A stretch of DNA of 43,881 nt from contig MCFE01000701.1 of assembly GCA_002104905.1 (NCBI GenBank), forward strand, positions 1 to 43,881, read 5' to 3'. Shown here piece by piece: positions 20,058 through 29,558 of this stretch; the first letter of the stretch is position 1; every line of letters begins with the position of its first letter. Position numbers and translations under genes: made by a program. The notes under the pieces were generated by a model. That model had not been told where the DNA came from, did no database searches, and saw only the letters and a list, made by a program, of their open reading frames with translations. The stretch comes from Basidiobolus meristosporus CBS 931.73. Its lineage: Eukaryota > Basidiobolomycota > Basidiobolomycetes > Basidiobolales > Basidiobolaceae.

Positions 20058-20427
20058 TGCTAAGATATTGGGCTATTTGGTATCATTCAGCAGCCAAAAA
20101 TTTACCAAACTACTGTAGACCAGTCTTGGTCACTGTAGGACTTGTTTGCCACCCCAACTTTGCAAGTTCCTTCACATCTATGATCCTATGATTATTCCTC
20201 TATAGTGAAGATTAAATTAACACTTTTTACCAAACAGTATGTAGTAGCCCTGAAACTGTTATAGAGTGCTCCTGAATGTTAAGAAACCCCCCTTTCTTAG
20301 TGTTACAACTGTATTACTTCTACAAAGGTATAAATACTGATCCACTTTAGGAATAAAAAACAGTTCAACTATTATCACTACATCTTGATAAGTTTCTTAT
20401 ATCCAATTCAATTCTTAAATTGCAACA
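20058..20427 (+). repeat. Copia-1 copy 2, 5' LTR with primer site
   Basis: 370 bp, TGCTAAGATATTGGG...TTGCAACA, followed at 20428 by the primer site GGTTATGAGCCCC, unchanged from the intact element. TATA-like GTATAAATAC is kept. Confidence 0.9.
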
Positions 20428-20463
20428 GGTTATGAGCCCCTATTGCCTTAACCTATCCTAAAG

Positions 20464-20975
20464 ATGACTTTGACCAGCAATCAGAACAATACAAACATCT
20501 TCCCTGTAAAGGAGAGGCTTAATGGGAAGAACTACACACTTTGGAGAATCAAGTTGCAGATCCACTTTGAGGAAAGAAAGCTTTGAAATATAGTAACAGG
20601 AAAAGAAGTTGAGTCCAAAGAAACAGCAGAAGAAGTGGAGAAGTTTTGAGAGAAGGAGAGAAAGGCCTTTAAAGCTATATCTGTCAATGAGTAAGATTTC
20701 TTCATTGGACAGATAAATGCTTCAAGTACTGCCAACAAAGCATAGGAATCCTTAGAGAAGATCTTTAGAGCAAAGTCAGTATCAAGAAAGCTTTATTTGA
20801 AAAAAAAGTTCTTCAACATGAGGAAGAAGCCAGATGATGACATGCTACAACTCATCACCAGAATGGAGACACTTGCAGAAGAACTTTACAGTGTTAATGC
20901 TGGTGTAGATGATGAAGAAAAGATACTCTGTCTGCCAAAGAAACAAGCAGACAAAAAACAGAAACTGAAGTAGGC
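20464..20975 (+). pseudogene. Copia-1 copy 2 Gag
   Basis: Starts MTLTSNQNNTNIFPVKERL and follows the intact Gag. TGA replaces TGG of KLWNI at about 20585, further stops at about 20648 and 20692. The zinc knuckle is deleted with the end of the capsid part. At the Gag-protease border this copy reads on without a frameshift (through NHITTDEQLF to NEWYIDS), with one TAG at about 20970, which is the evidence that the ancestral gag and pol were one frame. Confidence 0.8.
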
Positions 20976-23384
20976 AAACCATATAACTACTGATGAACAG
21001 TTATTTGTAACTGTACAAGAGAGTGCAAGTAGCCAGAGTAATGAATGGTATATTGACTCTGAAGCATTACAGCATATTTGTGGTATAAAGGAGTGGTTCA
21101 GCAACATGAAGACTACTCCCGTAAGAAAGATTTATCTGGGAGACAACTCTGCACTGGAAGCTACCGCTAGTGGGTCTATACAACTAAATATGAGTGATAT
21201 CTCAGGGGCTACAACAGCAAAACAGACTGATGTACTCTACATCCTTGGAATAGCTAAGAACCTACTCTCAGTGAGTAAAGCAACTGCTCAGGGACTGAAA
21301 TTTACTTTTACTAAGCTGAACTGCTTAATATTGAGTGAAAATGGACAAAAATTAGCTTTGGGAATCAGAGGTCACAATATATACAAGTTACAATGCAAGA
21401 TCATTGTGTCTGAGATGACAAGACAAGATATATATGGGTATACTTCCTCAAGACAGGGGATGAGGCCTTAGTGACGTTTGAATACTTCAAAAATATGGCA
21501 GAAACTCAAACTTGGTGTAAGTGGAAGATACCTCAAAGTGGCAATGGAGGGAATACTGCTAAAAGGAGTTTGCAAAATACTGCGCATCTACTGGTATAAA
21601 TCAGCAGACTACTGCTCACATACTCCACAGCAAAATGGAGTAGCAGAACATGTAAATAGAACAATAGTAGAGATGGGGAAATCTGTGCTACATGATAAGG
21701 GAATGGACTACAAGTTTTGGGCTGAATCTGTTGCTACTGCTGTATACATCAAGAATAGATGCCCTTCAACTGCACTACAGGATTCTACACCCTTTGAAGC
21801 ATGTGCAGGCAAAAAATCAGATCTCCAGCACCTCAAGACCTTTGACAGTGATGTTTTTTATCACATCCCTGACAAAAGATGCTCAAAGCTGGAACCAAAG
21901 AGTAGAAAAGGGACATTTCTTGGGTTTTGTGATGATATAAATGGTATTGAGTGTATGATGGCAAAATTCAGATGATAATCAAGAGCGGGAACATTGTATC
22001 TGAGGAGAATTCAGATCAGAATGCCACAGATATCATTGGCCAGCTGCCTGATGATACAATCAACACTAATGAAGAAGATACATACCAAATTCAGCCAGAT
22101 ACAGATGATAATGCTACCAGTTCCAGATCAGAGCAGATTATCTCTTTTAGGAGATCTACCAGAATAAGAAATGACCCTGGATCCTGTTGGCAGACATCCA
22201 ATGATCATGAAGAAGCTTATCCTGCCTTATGTGCCAAACCTCAGAATCTGGAACAGGCAATGTAAAGTCCAGATGTTACTATGTGGCAACAAGCCATGCA
22301 GGAGGAGTACTAATCACTGATTAAGGCAAAAATGTGGGAACTGGTAGATTTACCAAATGGGCAAGAGCCAATAGGATGCAGTTGGGTCTACAAGATCAAG
22401 AAAACCTCAAGTGATACAATTGATAAGTACAAGGCTAGAATGGTGGCTAAAGGCTATTCTCAGATCCTGGGAATAGACTTCAAGGAAACATTTGCTCTGG
22501 TTGCAAAGTATAACTCTATTAGGACAGTTTTAGCCCTGGCTGCTGTACACAGTCTTGATCTACACCAAATGGATGGCAAAACAGCCTTTCTAAATGGGGA
22601 TTTGCAAGACACTATATATATGGAGCAACCAGAAGGATTAACCAATCCAATTAGCCCAAATAAGGTGTGCAGACTCAGAAAATTGTTGAATGGGCTCAAG
22701 CAGGCACCTTGAGCATAGTATAACAAAACTGACTCATATCTAGAGGAGATTAGGTTTGTTTGCAGCACTGCAGATCACAGTATATATACAAAACAGCTCA
22801 AAAAGGGTGTGATCATCCTAGTTCTGATTGTGGACAACCTAATAATAGCCATAAGTGACCAGGAGGCACTTAAACAGACAAAATCTGATCTCTTCAGCAA
22901 GTTTGAGATGAAAGATCTTGGAAAATTGAGCTATTTTCTTGGAATTAAAGTGCTTTTTGACATACCTATGCAGAAAATTGTGCTGAGTTGGTCTAAGTAC
23001 ATCAGGGACATTCTTAGATGCTTGAAAATGGTAAATTGCAAGCCTGCAGCTACCCCTAAGGACAATAATCTAGAATTGAGCAAATCTCAGCCAGTTTTAG
23101 GTGAAAATGGCTCAAGTATGGACCAAAACTTTCCCTATCAATCAATTATTAATAGCCTGATGTACTTGATGGTGTTTACATGTCCTGATATTACAGTCGC
23201 AGTTGGAATAGTCATTCAATTCATGCATAATTATGGATCAGATCAAATTACAGCAGTTAAGCAGATTTTCAGATATCTACAATATAGCATAAATATGGTA
23301 CTGGAATACTCAGGAGCAGCTAATAGGTGGAAATTTGATGGTTATAGTGAATCAGATTGGGGTAGAGATCTGTTTGACAGATGC
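20976..23384 (+). pseudogene. Copia-1 copy 2 Pol
   Basis: Protease is inactive (DSEAL for DSGAS at about 21056). The start of integrase is lost by deletion; the later part is present (PQQNGVAEHVNRT, KFWAESVATAVYIKNR). In RT, QMDGKTAFLNG keeps the first Asp, but the YVDD motif reads IVDN at about 22829. Stops at about 22263, 22311 and 22711 and several shifts. RNase H ends at the junction near 23384. Confidence 0.8.
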
Positions 23385-23871
23385 ACCAAGAGCAAAAATG
23401 GCAAAGAATGCCTGGAAGGCATTAGATGACACCTACCAGTCATGTTCAGCTGCTAAGAAAATGTACTTGAGACAAAAATTCTTTACCACTTAGATGCTAC
23501 TAAAAGATGAAATGAAAAATTTAACTAACAGTATTTCCCTGCTGGTAGATGAAATGGAATCTTTGGGTGTACCAACTCCTGATGAGGATGTGATAGTAAC
23601 CATCCTCAATAGCCTGACAGATGAGTGTCAGGGCCTTGTATCAGCCTTAGAGTCCAGAACTGAGGATTGGACCTTAAATTATGTATGTGGAAGGCTCCTG
23701 GATGAAGAATTAAGGAAATCAAGCGCCAATAAGAAGGAAGAAGAAAATGCTTTAATAAGCAATGATAACCAACAAAGGAGGTACCCAAGACCCTACAAAG
23801 GCCACAGCAACCTGTTTTGCAACTACTGCAAAAGGAAAGTACACACATCAGACCGGTGTCTCAAAAAGTAA
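23385..23871 (+). pseudogene. Copia-3 Gag, C-terminal part
   Basis: After the junction the Copia-3 Gag resumes with AKNAWKALDDTYQ (one extra G at about 23401), continues through KNLTNSISLLVDEM and GLVSALESRTEDWTLNYV, and ends with a zinc knuckle CNYCKRKVHTSDRC, in which Val stands where Gly is usual. One TAG at about 23491. A stop TAA at about 23869 is followed by pol in another frame. Confidence 0.8.
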
Positions 23872-25400
23872 TACAATCAGCAAAAGAAGCTTGAATATGG
23901 AAATGCTGCAACAATTGAAGATAGACTATTCATATGTGCACTAAATATGACCACAAACAAGGATTTTCAGATGTTTAATATTGACTCTGCAGCATCTCAA
24001 CATTTACTCACCAAAACGAACTTTTTACCCAATGTCAAGAAATTCCAATTAAGTAGGTTTTTATGGGTGATGATGGAACACTTAATGTAGTAGGAGAAGG
24101 AACTACCCAAGTAAACCTTAGAAGCATTGAAGGAAGTCATAGACTGACTTTTAAAGAAGTACTCTATGTACTGGATATAGCCAAGCACCTACCATCTGTA
24201 AGCAAGGCCACTGGAGTAGGACTTAATTTCAGCTTTGACAAATCTGGATGCAAGATTACAGATCAAGATGGTGCCCATATTGCTTTGGGTATCAGAGATC
24301 AGAATCTATACAAGTTAGTTTATATTCAAGCATATTTGGAAGCCAATGTAAGTAACTTGAATGAAGAAACACAAATGCTTTGGCACTGAAGATTCGGACA
24401 CATCAATTTTGATTATTTGTGCAAAATGATCAAAGATCAGCTAATTTCTGGCGTAAAACTGATCCCTAGCTGATTTGGAGCACTGTGAAGCCTGCGTATA
24501 TGGAAAACAAGTGAGACAACTGTTCAAGAGCTCTGAGTTAATCAAAACAAAGAAATAATTAGATCTAATTCACCCAGATCTGTGTGGACCTGTGCAAAAT
24601 TAGTCCTTAGGCAGGATGAAGTATTGAGTTGCTTTTATTGATGATTATACAAGATGCACATGGGTTTACTTCATTGAGAGAAGGGAAGAAGCTCTGTCTA
24701 AGCTCAGAAAGTTTAAAGCCATGGTGGAGAGAGAAACTGGTGAAAAAATCAAGAAAATACGCTCTAACAATGGTGGAGATTACACCTCAAAATTCTTCAT
24801 CCATTTCTGCAAAATTCATGGGATAAAGCAAGAGACTACTGTACCATATTCCCCACAGCAAAATGGAGAAGCAGAGCATGCTAATAGATCAATAATTGAT
24901 ATGGCAAGATCTAGGATCCATGATTGATAATTATCCTATAATTTTTGAGCAAAATCTGTTGCCACAGCTTTATACCCTAAAAATAGGAGTTATAACAGAG
25001 TATTTGGTGATTATACTCCATTTGAACTATGTTATGGATACAGACCAAGTGCAGAACTTCTAAGAATACTTGGGTCTACAGCATATGTCAAGAAACTGCC
25101 TGGAAATTAGTCAATATATGAGCCAAAAAGTGTAAAATGCATATTTTTGGGTTACTGCAATAGGTGTAAGGCATGCAGACTCAACAATACCAAAGCAAAG
25201 AAGCTAATCAAGTCCAGGGATGTGTTGTTTGATGAAAATTCAAAATTTTCACAAAAAATGACATCAGATGATGACAAAGATCTGATCTCAAATCCACCAA
25301 TTGTCAGGATTGAATCAGAGCAAAACAATGAAAATTTTCCACTCCAGAGGACTCTACAACCATGGTTCAGCCTGAAGCAGTGCCCAGGAATATCCTAGAA
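23872..25400 (+). pseudogene. Copia-3 protease and integrase
   Basis: Protease motif is DSAAS (about 23982) for DSGAS. Then the pre-integrase zinc-binding part (FGHINFDYL; CVYGKQVRQ) and the integrase core: HPDLCGP (first Asp, about 24572), RSNNGGDY (about 24760), where Asn replaces the second catalytic Asp, and PQQNGEAEHANRS with Glu (about 24860). The post-core part TPFELCYGYRPS follows. At least six stops and several shifts. The fragmentary ORFs at 24063-24389 and 24721-24927 are pieces of this one gene. Confidence 0.75.
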
Positions 25401-26875
25401 GTGATCATTCCAGTATCATATGCCCAGAGATCCAATTGGACAAGAAATAGCTCAGCTTACTATATCAAGGAGGGTACAAACTTAGCCTATGCCTATTCAG
25501 TCTATGTTGATGAACCCCAGACTGTAAAAGAGGCCCTAAATAGCCCTCAGAGAAAGTTTTGGAGATCTGCAATGACTGAGGAATATCAAGCCCTGATGGA
25601 AAATCAAACTTGGGACTTAGTCAAACCACCAACCAACCAAAGAACAATTGTATGCAGATGGGTCTTCAAGATGAAATACAGGGCTGATGGTGCAGTTGAA
25701 AGATACAAAGCAAGACTTGTGGCCAAAGGGTACTCTCAAACAAAAGGACTTAACTATACTGAGACCTTTGCACCAGTAGCCAAGTTTAATTCCATCAGAT
25801 TAATATTGGCTATTGCAGCCAAATATAAGTTTTTACTCATCAAATGCATGTAAAAACTGCATTTTTGAATGGATAACTTGATGAGGACATGTATATGGGC
25901 CAGCCTGATGGGTTTGTTGACCAAGATAACCCCCATTTGGTCTGGAAGCTTAAAACATTGCTCTATGGTCTTAAACAATAAGCAAAATCCTGGAATTACA
26001 AGATAGATTCTTATTTAGAATCTTTGAGTTTCTAAAGGAGTCATGCTGACTATAGTATATACAATAAGCCAGATAGAGCAAATCTAGTTTTAATAGCTCT
26101 ATATGAGGATGATCTTATTATCGCTATCAATAACCTAGAAACATTGGAAGAGACTAAATCCAGCCTATCTAAGGAGTTCAAGATGTCCAATCTAGGAGAA
26201 CTCAGTTACTACTTAGGGATTAAGCTCTCCATAGACAGAAGTACCCAGACTATTACCCTAAGTCAATCCATGTATATTCAAGATTTAATACACAAGTACA
26301 AAATAGAAGACTATAAACTGGCAGCTACCCCAATGGAGACAAACCTTAACTTGATCAAAACTCAACCAAATCAAGAGAGCTTGGTGCCATCTGAGAGCCC
26401 TGACTTTCCTTATCAATCTTTGGCTGACAGTCTGATGTATATCATGCTTGGAACACGTCCAGATATCTCATATTCAGTGGGAGTTGTCAGCAAGCATAAT
26501 CTGAACTATAGACCTGATCATATTGCAGCAGTTAAGAGGATTTTAAGATAACTAAAAGGAACTGCTGATATCTGCCTAAGATACACTGAAAAGAATTCAG
26601 AACAGGATTTTGTGGGATACTCTGAAGCTGATTGGGGAAGAAATCTGGAAGACAGAAGATCCACCACAGGATACACCTTTCTTTTCTGTAAAGTAGCAAT
26701 CTCATGGAATTCAAGAGAGCAACCAACTGTAGTACTTTCTACCACAGGAGCAGAGTACATGGCAGCCTGTGAAGCTAAAAAAGAAGCAATGTGGTTAAGA
26801 AAGCTTTTCTCAGATTTAGGCCTATGTCAAAAAATGTCTATTACTTTAGTTCAAGATAATCACGGATGTATATAA

Positions 26876-27092
26876 TTAGACTTGTTCCATTGTGCCATTG
26901 ATCATAGTGCCAGAAAGTGCTGTATATTTTGTTATTAATTTGCTACTTTAGGGTCATATGCATGTCAATTTTGATCCCAAATTGGCACTGTATGGCACCA
27001 TCTGGCACTCTGTGGCATGATCAGGCACCATCTGGCATGCTATGGCACTATTGGGCACTATGATCAGCTGGAATGATGGAACAAGTCTATTA
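26876..27092. mobile_element. MITE with TTA target duplication
   Basis: A 211-bp insertion (26879-27089) in Copia-3 RNase H. Its ends are inverted repeats of about 35 bp: GACTTGTTCCAT...TGATCATAGTGCC on the left, GGCACTATGATCA...ATGGAACAAGTC on the right. TTA flanks it on both sides (26876-26878 and 27090-27092), and removing insert plus one TTA restores the RNase H word order (cysteine-containing block, then SRYPT). No ORF. Most of the body is a 10-bp tandem repeat. Confidence 0.8.
26983..27062. repeat. 10-bp minisatellite inside the MITE
   Basis: Eight units of 10 bp, TGGCACTGTA, TGGCACCATC, TGGCACTCTG, TGGCATGATC, AGGCACCATC, TGGCATGCTA, TGGCACTATT, GGGCACTATG: consensus TGGCACNATN. The TIR core GTGCC is the inverse of the unit's GGCAC. 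Confidence 0.85.
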
Positions 27093-27298
27093 AGTAGATA
27101 TCCAACTTTTCATGCTAGTACTAAGCACATAGATATTAGACATCACTTCAAATGTGAAGCTATACAGAATAAGTTAGTTAGCTTAGTTCACTGTCCTTCA
27201 GATGAAATGGTTGCAGACATATTTACCAAACCATTAGCTAGAGACCAGTTTGAACATCTTAGGTCAAAATTAGGACTAGCCAGTATGAACATTTAGCG

Positions 27299-27307
27299 GA
27301 GTGGGAG
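27299..27307 (+). other. Copia-3 polypurine tract
   Basis: GAGTGGGAG, purine-rich, directly before the 3' LTR. Confidence 0.65.
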
Positions 27308-27657
27308 TGTTGCAAAAGCTTGTAATTCCACCTTAATATTCACCTAACTTAGTTGCTTATATCATTACCTACAAGTCCTAGAGAATACTGACCAAATTCC
27401 TTGTCAGGATTTACTTAGAATATTTTCACCAATATACCAGGTACCCAGAACATGAAAATTCCCAAGTTTGTCCAAACAGCCCCAAACTTTGCACACATAT
27501 TCTTGGGACCTTCCTTAGCCTATTCTACATGTCTGTAATGCCAAGACCATGTAAAAGTATAAATACTACTTTTACATTCAATAAATCATTAAGTGAAAAC
27601 CACATAATCTACTTGTCCTCCCAAATCACTTCCAATATCTCCAAGACTCTTACAACA
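27308..27657 (+). repeat. Copia-3 3' LTR
   Basis: 350 bp, TGTTGCAAAAGC...CTTACAACA, with AGTATAAATACT and CAATAAAT near the end. The bases after it (GCATATTTGTAGG) are transposase sequence of a Tnp2 element, whereas the left LTR is flanked by ORF2 sequence. No target duplication. Confidence 0.85.
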
Positions 27658-29080
27658 GCATATTTGTAGGAATGTTGATTGGAGCCCCTGAGAAGTACTT
27701 GGGGTAGCAGATACTCTGTAATATCTTGCCAATTCTTTCAAGCTTCTCTGGCATCTCAAAGGGCGCATTTAGCTTGAAATGCCCCATGTACAACTTGGTC
27801 ATCATCATAGGGATATTGTTGGAAAGCAAATGCATTGCTCCCAGTGGAATGCTTTTGCTCCAACAGATGCCCTCTATCTTAAGCATCTCTAGTTTCTATT
27901 TAGTTCCATATTCTTGCTGATGACTTATTGCTTGCCAACTTTGCTGCAATTGCATGCTGACTTCCATATGTTCCCTATGTGAAAGATGAAGCTCTTAGTG
28001 TTAGTGATTGCGTAATGGAGTAAGGCCCCTGGACCTCACACATATGACAACAATACCATCCATTTTGCCTAGAAAAGATGGCAATCTTACTGATGACTGG
28101 TGTATCTTCAATGCAGATAGTAATATGTGCTTTGACATGATGGCCATTTACCTTTATCCCATAGGAAATTGTAGAAAACTCATCCAGCATTAGATACAGG
28201 TAGCTGTACAGGTTGGGCAATGATATAGGCCCAGATACCAGTGAGACTATCATCATATTTCCGCTCAGATACTGTAAGATAGGTGGCAGATTAAGGTTGA
28301 GGATAATCAGTGGTAAGCAGGATTTGCCAGCAGAGTACTTTTTTAATGAGAATCCATCAAGTGCTAAGGCAAAGGCATGGTGATACATACCTTCAGAGTA
28401 GCCCTTGCTTCTTAGCTGTTTGCAATGTTTGCCATCAGATATGTTGGATGTGTTTGTGCTTGAATCATACTGAGTGTAGTACTTGATAGTTTCACAATAT
28501 TTGTCAGACTGTAGAAGCTTCTTTAGGAAGGGTATTACTGAGATATATGCAGAGTGTGAATGATGCTTTCCCTCAATGGTGATGGATTTTGGACAAGTTA
28601 GACACCTTGGAATGGTGGCATTTTCTGATGTGAATGCCATGCAGCTTTTAACACATGTTGATATCAGGACAGTCTTGGGGTCATATATTGCCAGCTGCAT
28701 GAAGATTGTCTATTTATATTATGCACACAGTAAGTTGCATCCAAGGATGATTTTGGCATGAAGTTATAGTAGATCCCCAAAGCCCCCATTACTGAAATTA
28801 GTAGAAACATGCCACTTCTCTTGCTACAACATTGCATCACTCACCAGCATATGGATTACTGGGCTCACTTGACTCCTTAAAGTATCCTTGTAATTCTCTT
28901 TCATGGGTGTTGTCTCATTGCAGGAAGGGATTTTGCTACGCTCATGCATGGTACTGTTGTCACAGGAGATAGGCTCACAATCCATCAGTAAGCCTGCTTC
29001 TTCAGAGCTATCACTCTGCATGCCATATTCTGAAGGCTGGGATGAGCCTAAGGGTGTCACAAGCTCACCTGACTCAGTAT
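27658..29080 (-). pseudogene. Outer Tnp2 element, transposase (left half)
   Basis: On the minus strand, from 29080 down: the acidic N-terminal tail (TPLGSSQPSEYGMQSDSS, 29060-28824), then a 241-residue open frame (28700-27975) with the catalytic region. It shows a zinc-binding-like CLTCPKS...GKHHSH, FALALDGFSLKKYS (28360), PLIILNLNLPP, YLYLMLDE, DTPVISKIAIFS and CCHMCEVQGPY. This matches Tnp2-type transposases, which cut and rejoin DNA at element ends. The C-terminal third is missing, cut by Copia-3 at 27657. The N-terminus continues on the far side of the inner element at 40531. Between the two pieces a shift near 28720 breaks the frame. Confidence 0.75.
29078..29080 (+). repeat. 3-bp target duplication TAT of the inner Tnp2 element
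   Basis: TAT at 29078-29080 and at 40531-40533. Joining the flanks at one TAT gives CTCAGTATGTGCAAGGTG, which parallels CTCAGTTTGCACAAGGTG at about 32000 in the inner copy, so nothing was lost from the target. Confidence 0.85.
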
Positions 29081-29558
29081 CCCTATGAAAAATAATTTGG
29101 TCCCATGGGTGGATTCAATCCAGATCATCTGTCAAGCTCCTGTTTAGAGACCATCATAATAGCAGCAGCTTGGAATTAGTAACCCTCCTGACAATCTTAT
29201 AACAAGATCATGAAGGTGTTTTGCTAATTTTACTGCCAAATAATGGGACAAAACTTGACAATTTTTAATTGGTGCTGTGACAATATTTGCATGGTATTGT
29301 TGCAGTCTTTCAGCGCTGTATTACTATTTTAAGTGGATCCAGTTAGCCAGGACTTCCAATTGCCTTATATGGCAAGTAACTTGACATTATTTTGACGGCC
29401 TCACAGCAAGACTCTGATGGCATTTTTTTGGCAGTATGATGGCCTACCTCTGGTTCTGTATAATGCTACTGTATCAATTTACCAAGTGGTATTTCCTTTT
29501 TCTACCTCCCCTGGTGCAATTCATATATTCCACTGTAGAATCACCTCTCTTTATTTGC
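29081..29558. repeat. Left terminal region and TIR of inner Tnp2 element
   Basis: About 480 bp of non-coding end, shared with 42378-42894 in the third copy and in reverse with copy F. The TIR CCCTATGAAAAATAAT is followed by TTGGTCCCATGGGTGGAT. Subterminal blocks such as AGAGACCA recur near the right end, as expected for transposase binding sites. Confidence 0.75.

Larger units (their letters stand above)
20058..23384 (+). mobile_element. Copia-1 copy 2, truncated, inside Copia-3
   Basis: Starts with a complete 5' LTR and primer site, then gag and pol of the Copia-1 family, and stops within RNase H (after SDWGRDLFDR). The 3' LTR is missing. Two internal deletions are visible against the intact element: about 265 bp in gag (junction at about 20936, between CTGTCTGC and CAAAGAAAC) and about 300 bp at the start of integrase (junction at about 21415). 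It is inserted in the gag of Copia-3. Confidence 0.85.
25362..27298 (+). pseudogene. Copia-3 reverse transcriptase and RNase H
   Basis: RT from about 25520 (VKEALNSPQRKFWRSAM; TWDLVKPPTNQRTIVCRWVF; YKARLVAKGYSQTKGLNYTE), catalytic motif YEDD instead of YVDD at 26102-26113, then YYLGIKLSIDRSTQTI. RNase H has Asp in SEADWGRN, Glu-equivalent changed to Gly in STTGAEYMA (Glu follows one residue later) and Asp in VQDNHGC. It is interrupted at 26879 by a 211-bp MITE and resumes at 27093 (SRYPTFHASTKHIDIRHHF) to end at about 27296. Frame shifts near 25850 and elsewhere. Confidence 0.8.

Noticed and set aside
26983-27062. CRISPR array or centromeric satellite
   Set aside because: Units are 10 bp, contiguous and without spacers, confined to an 80-bp body of an insert with inverted ends and TTA flanks.
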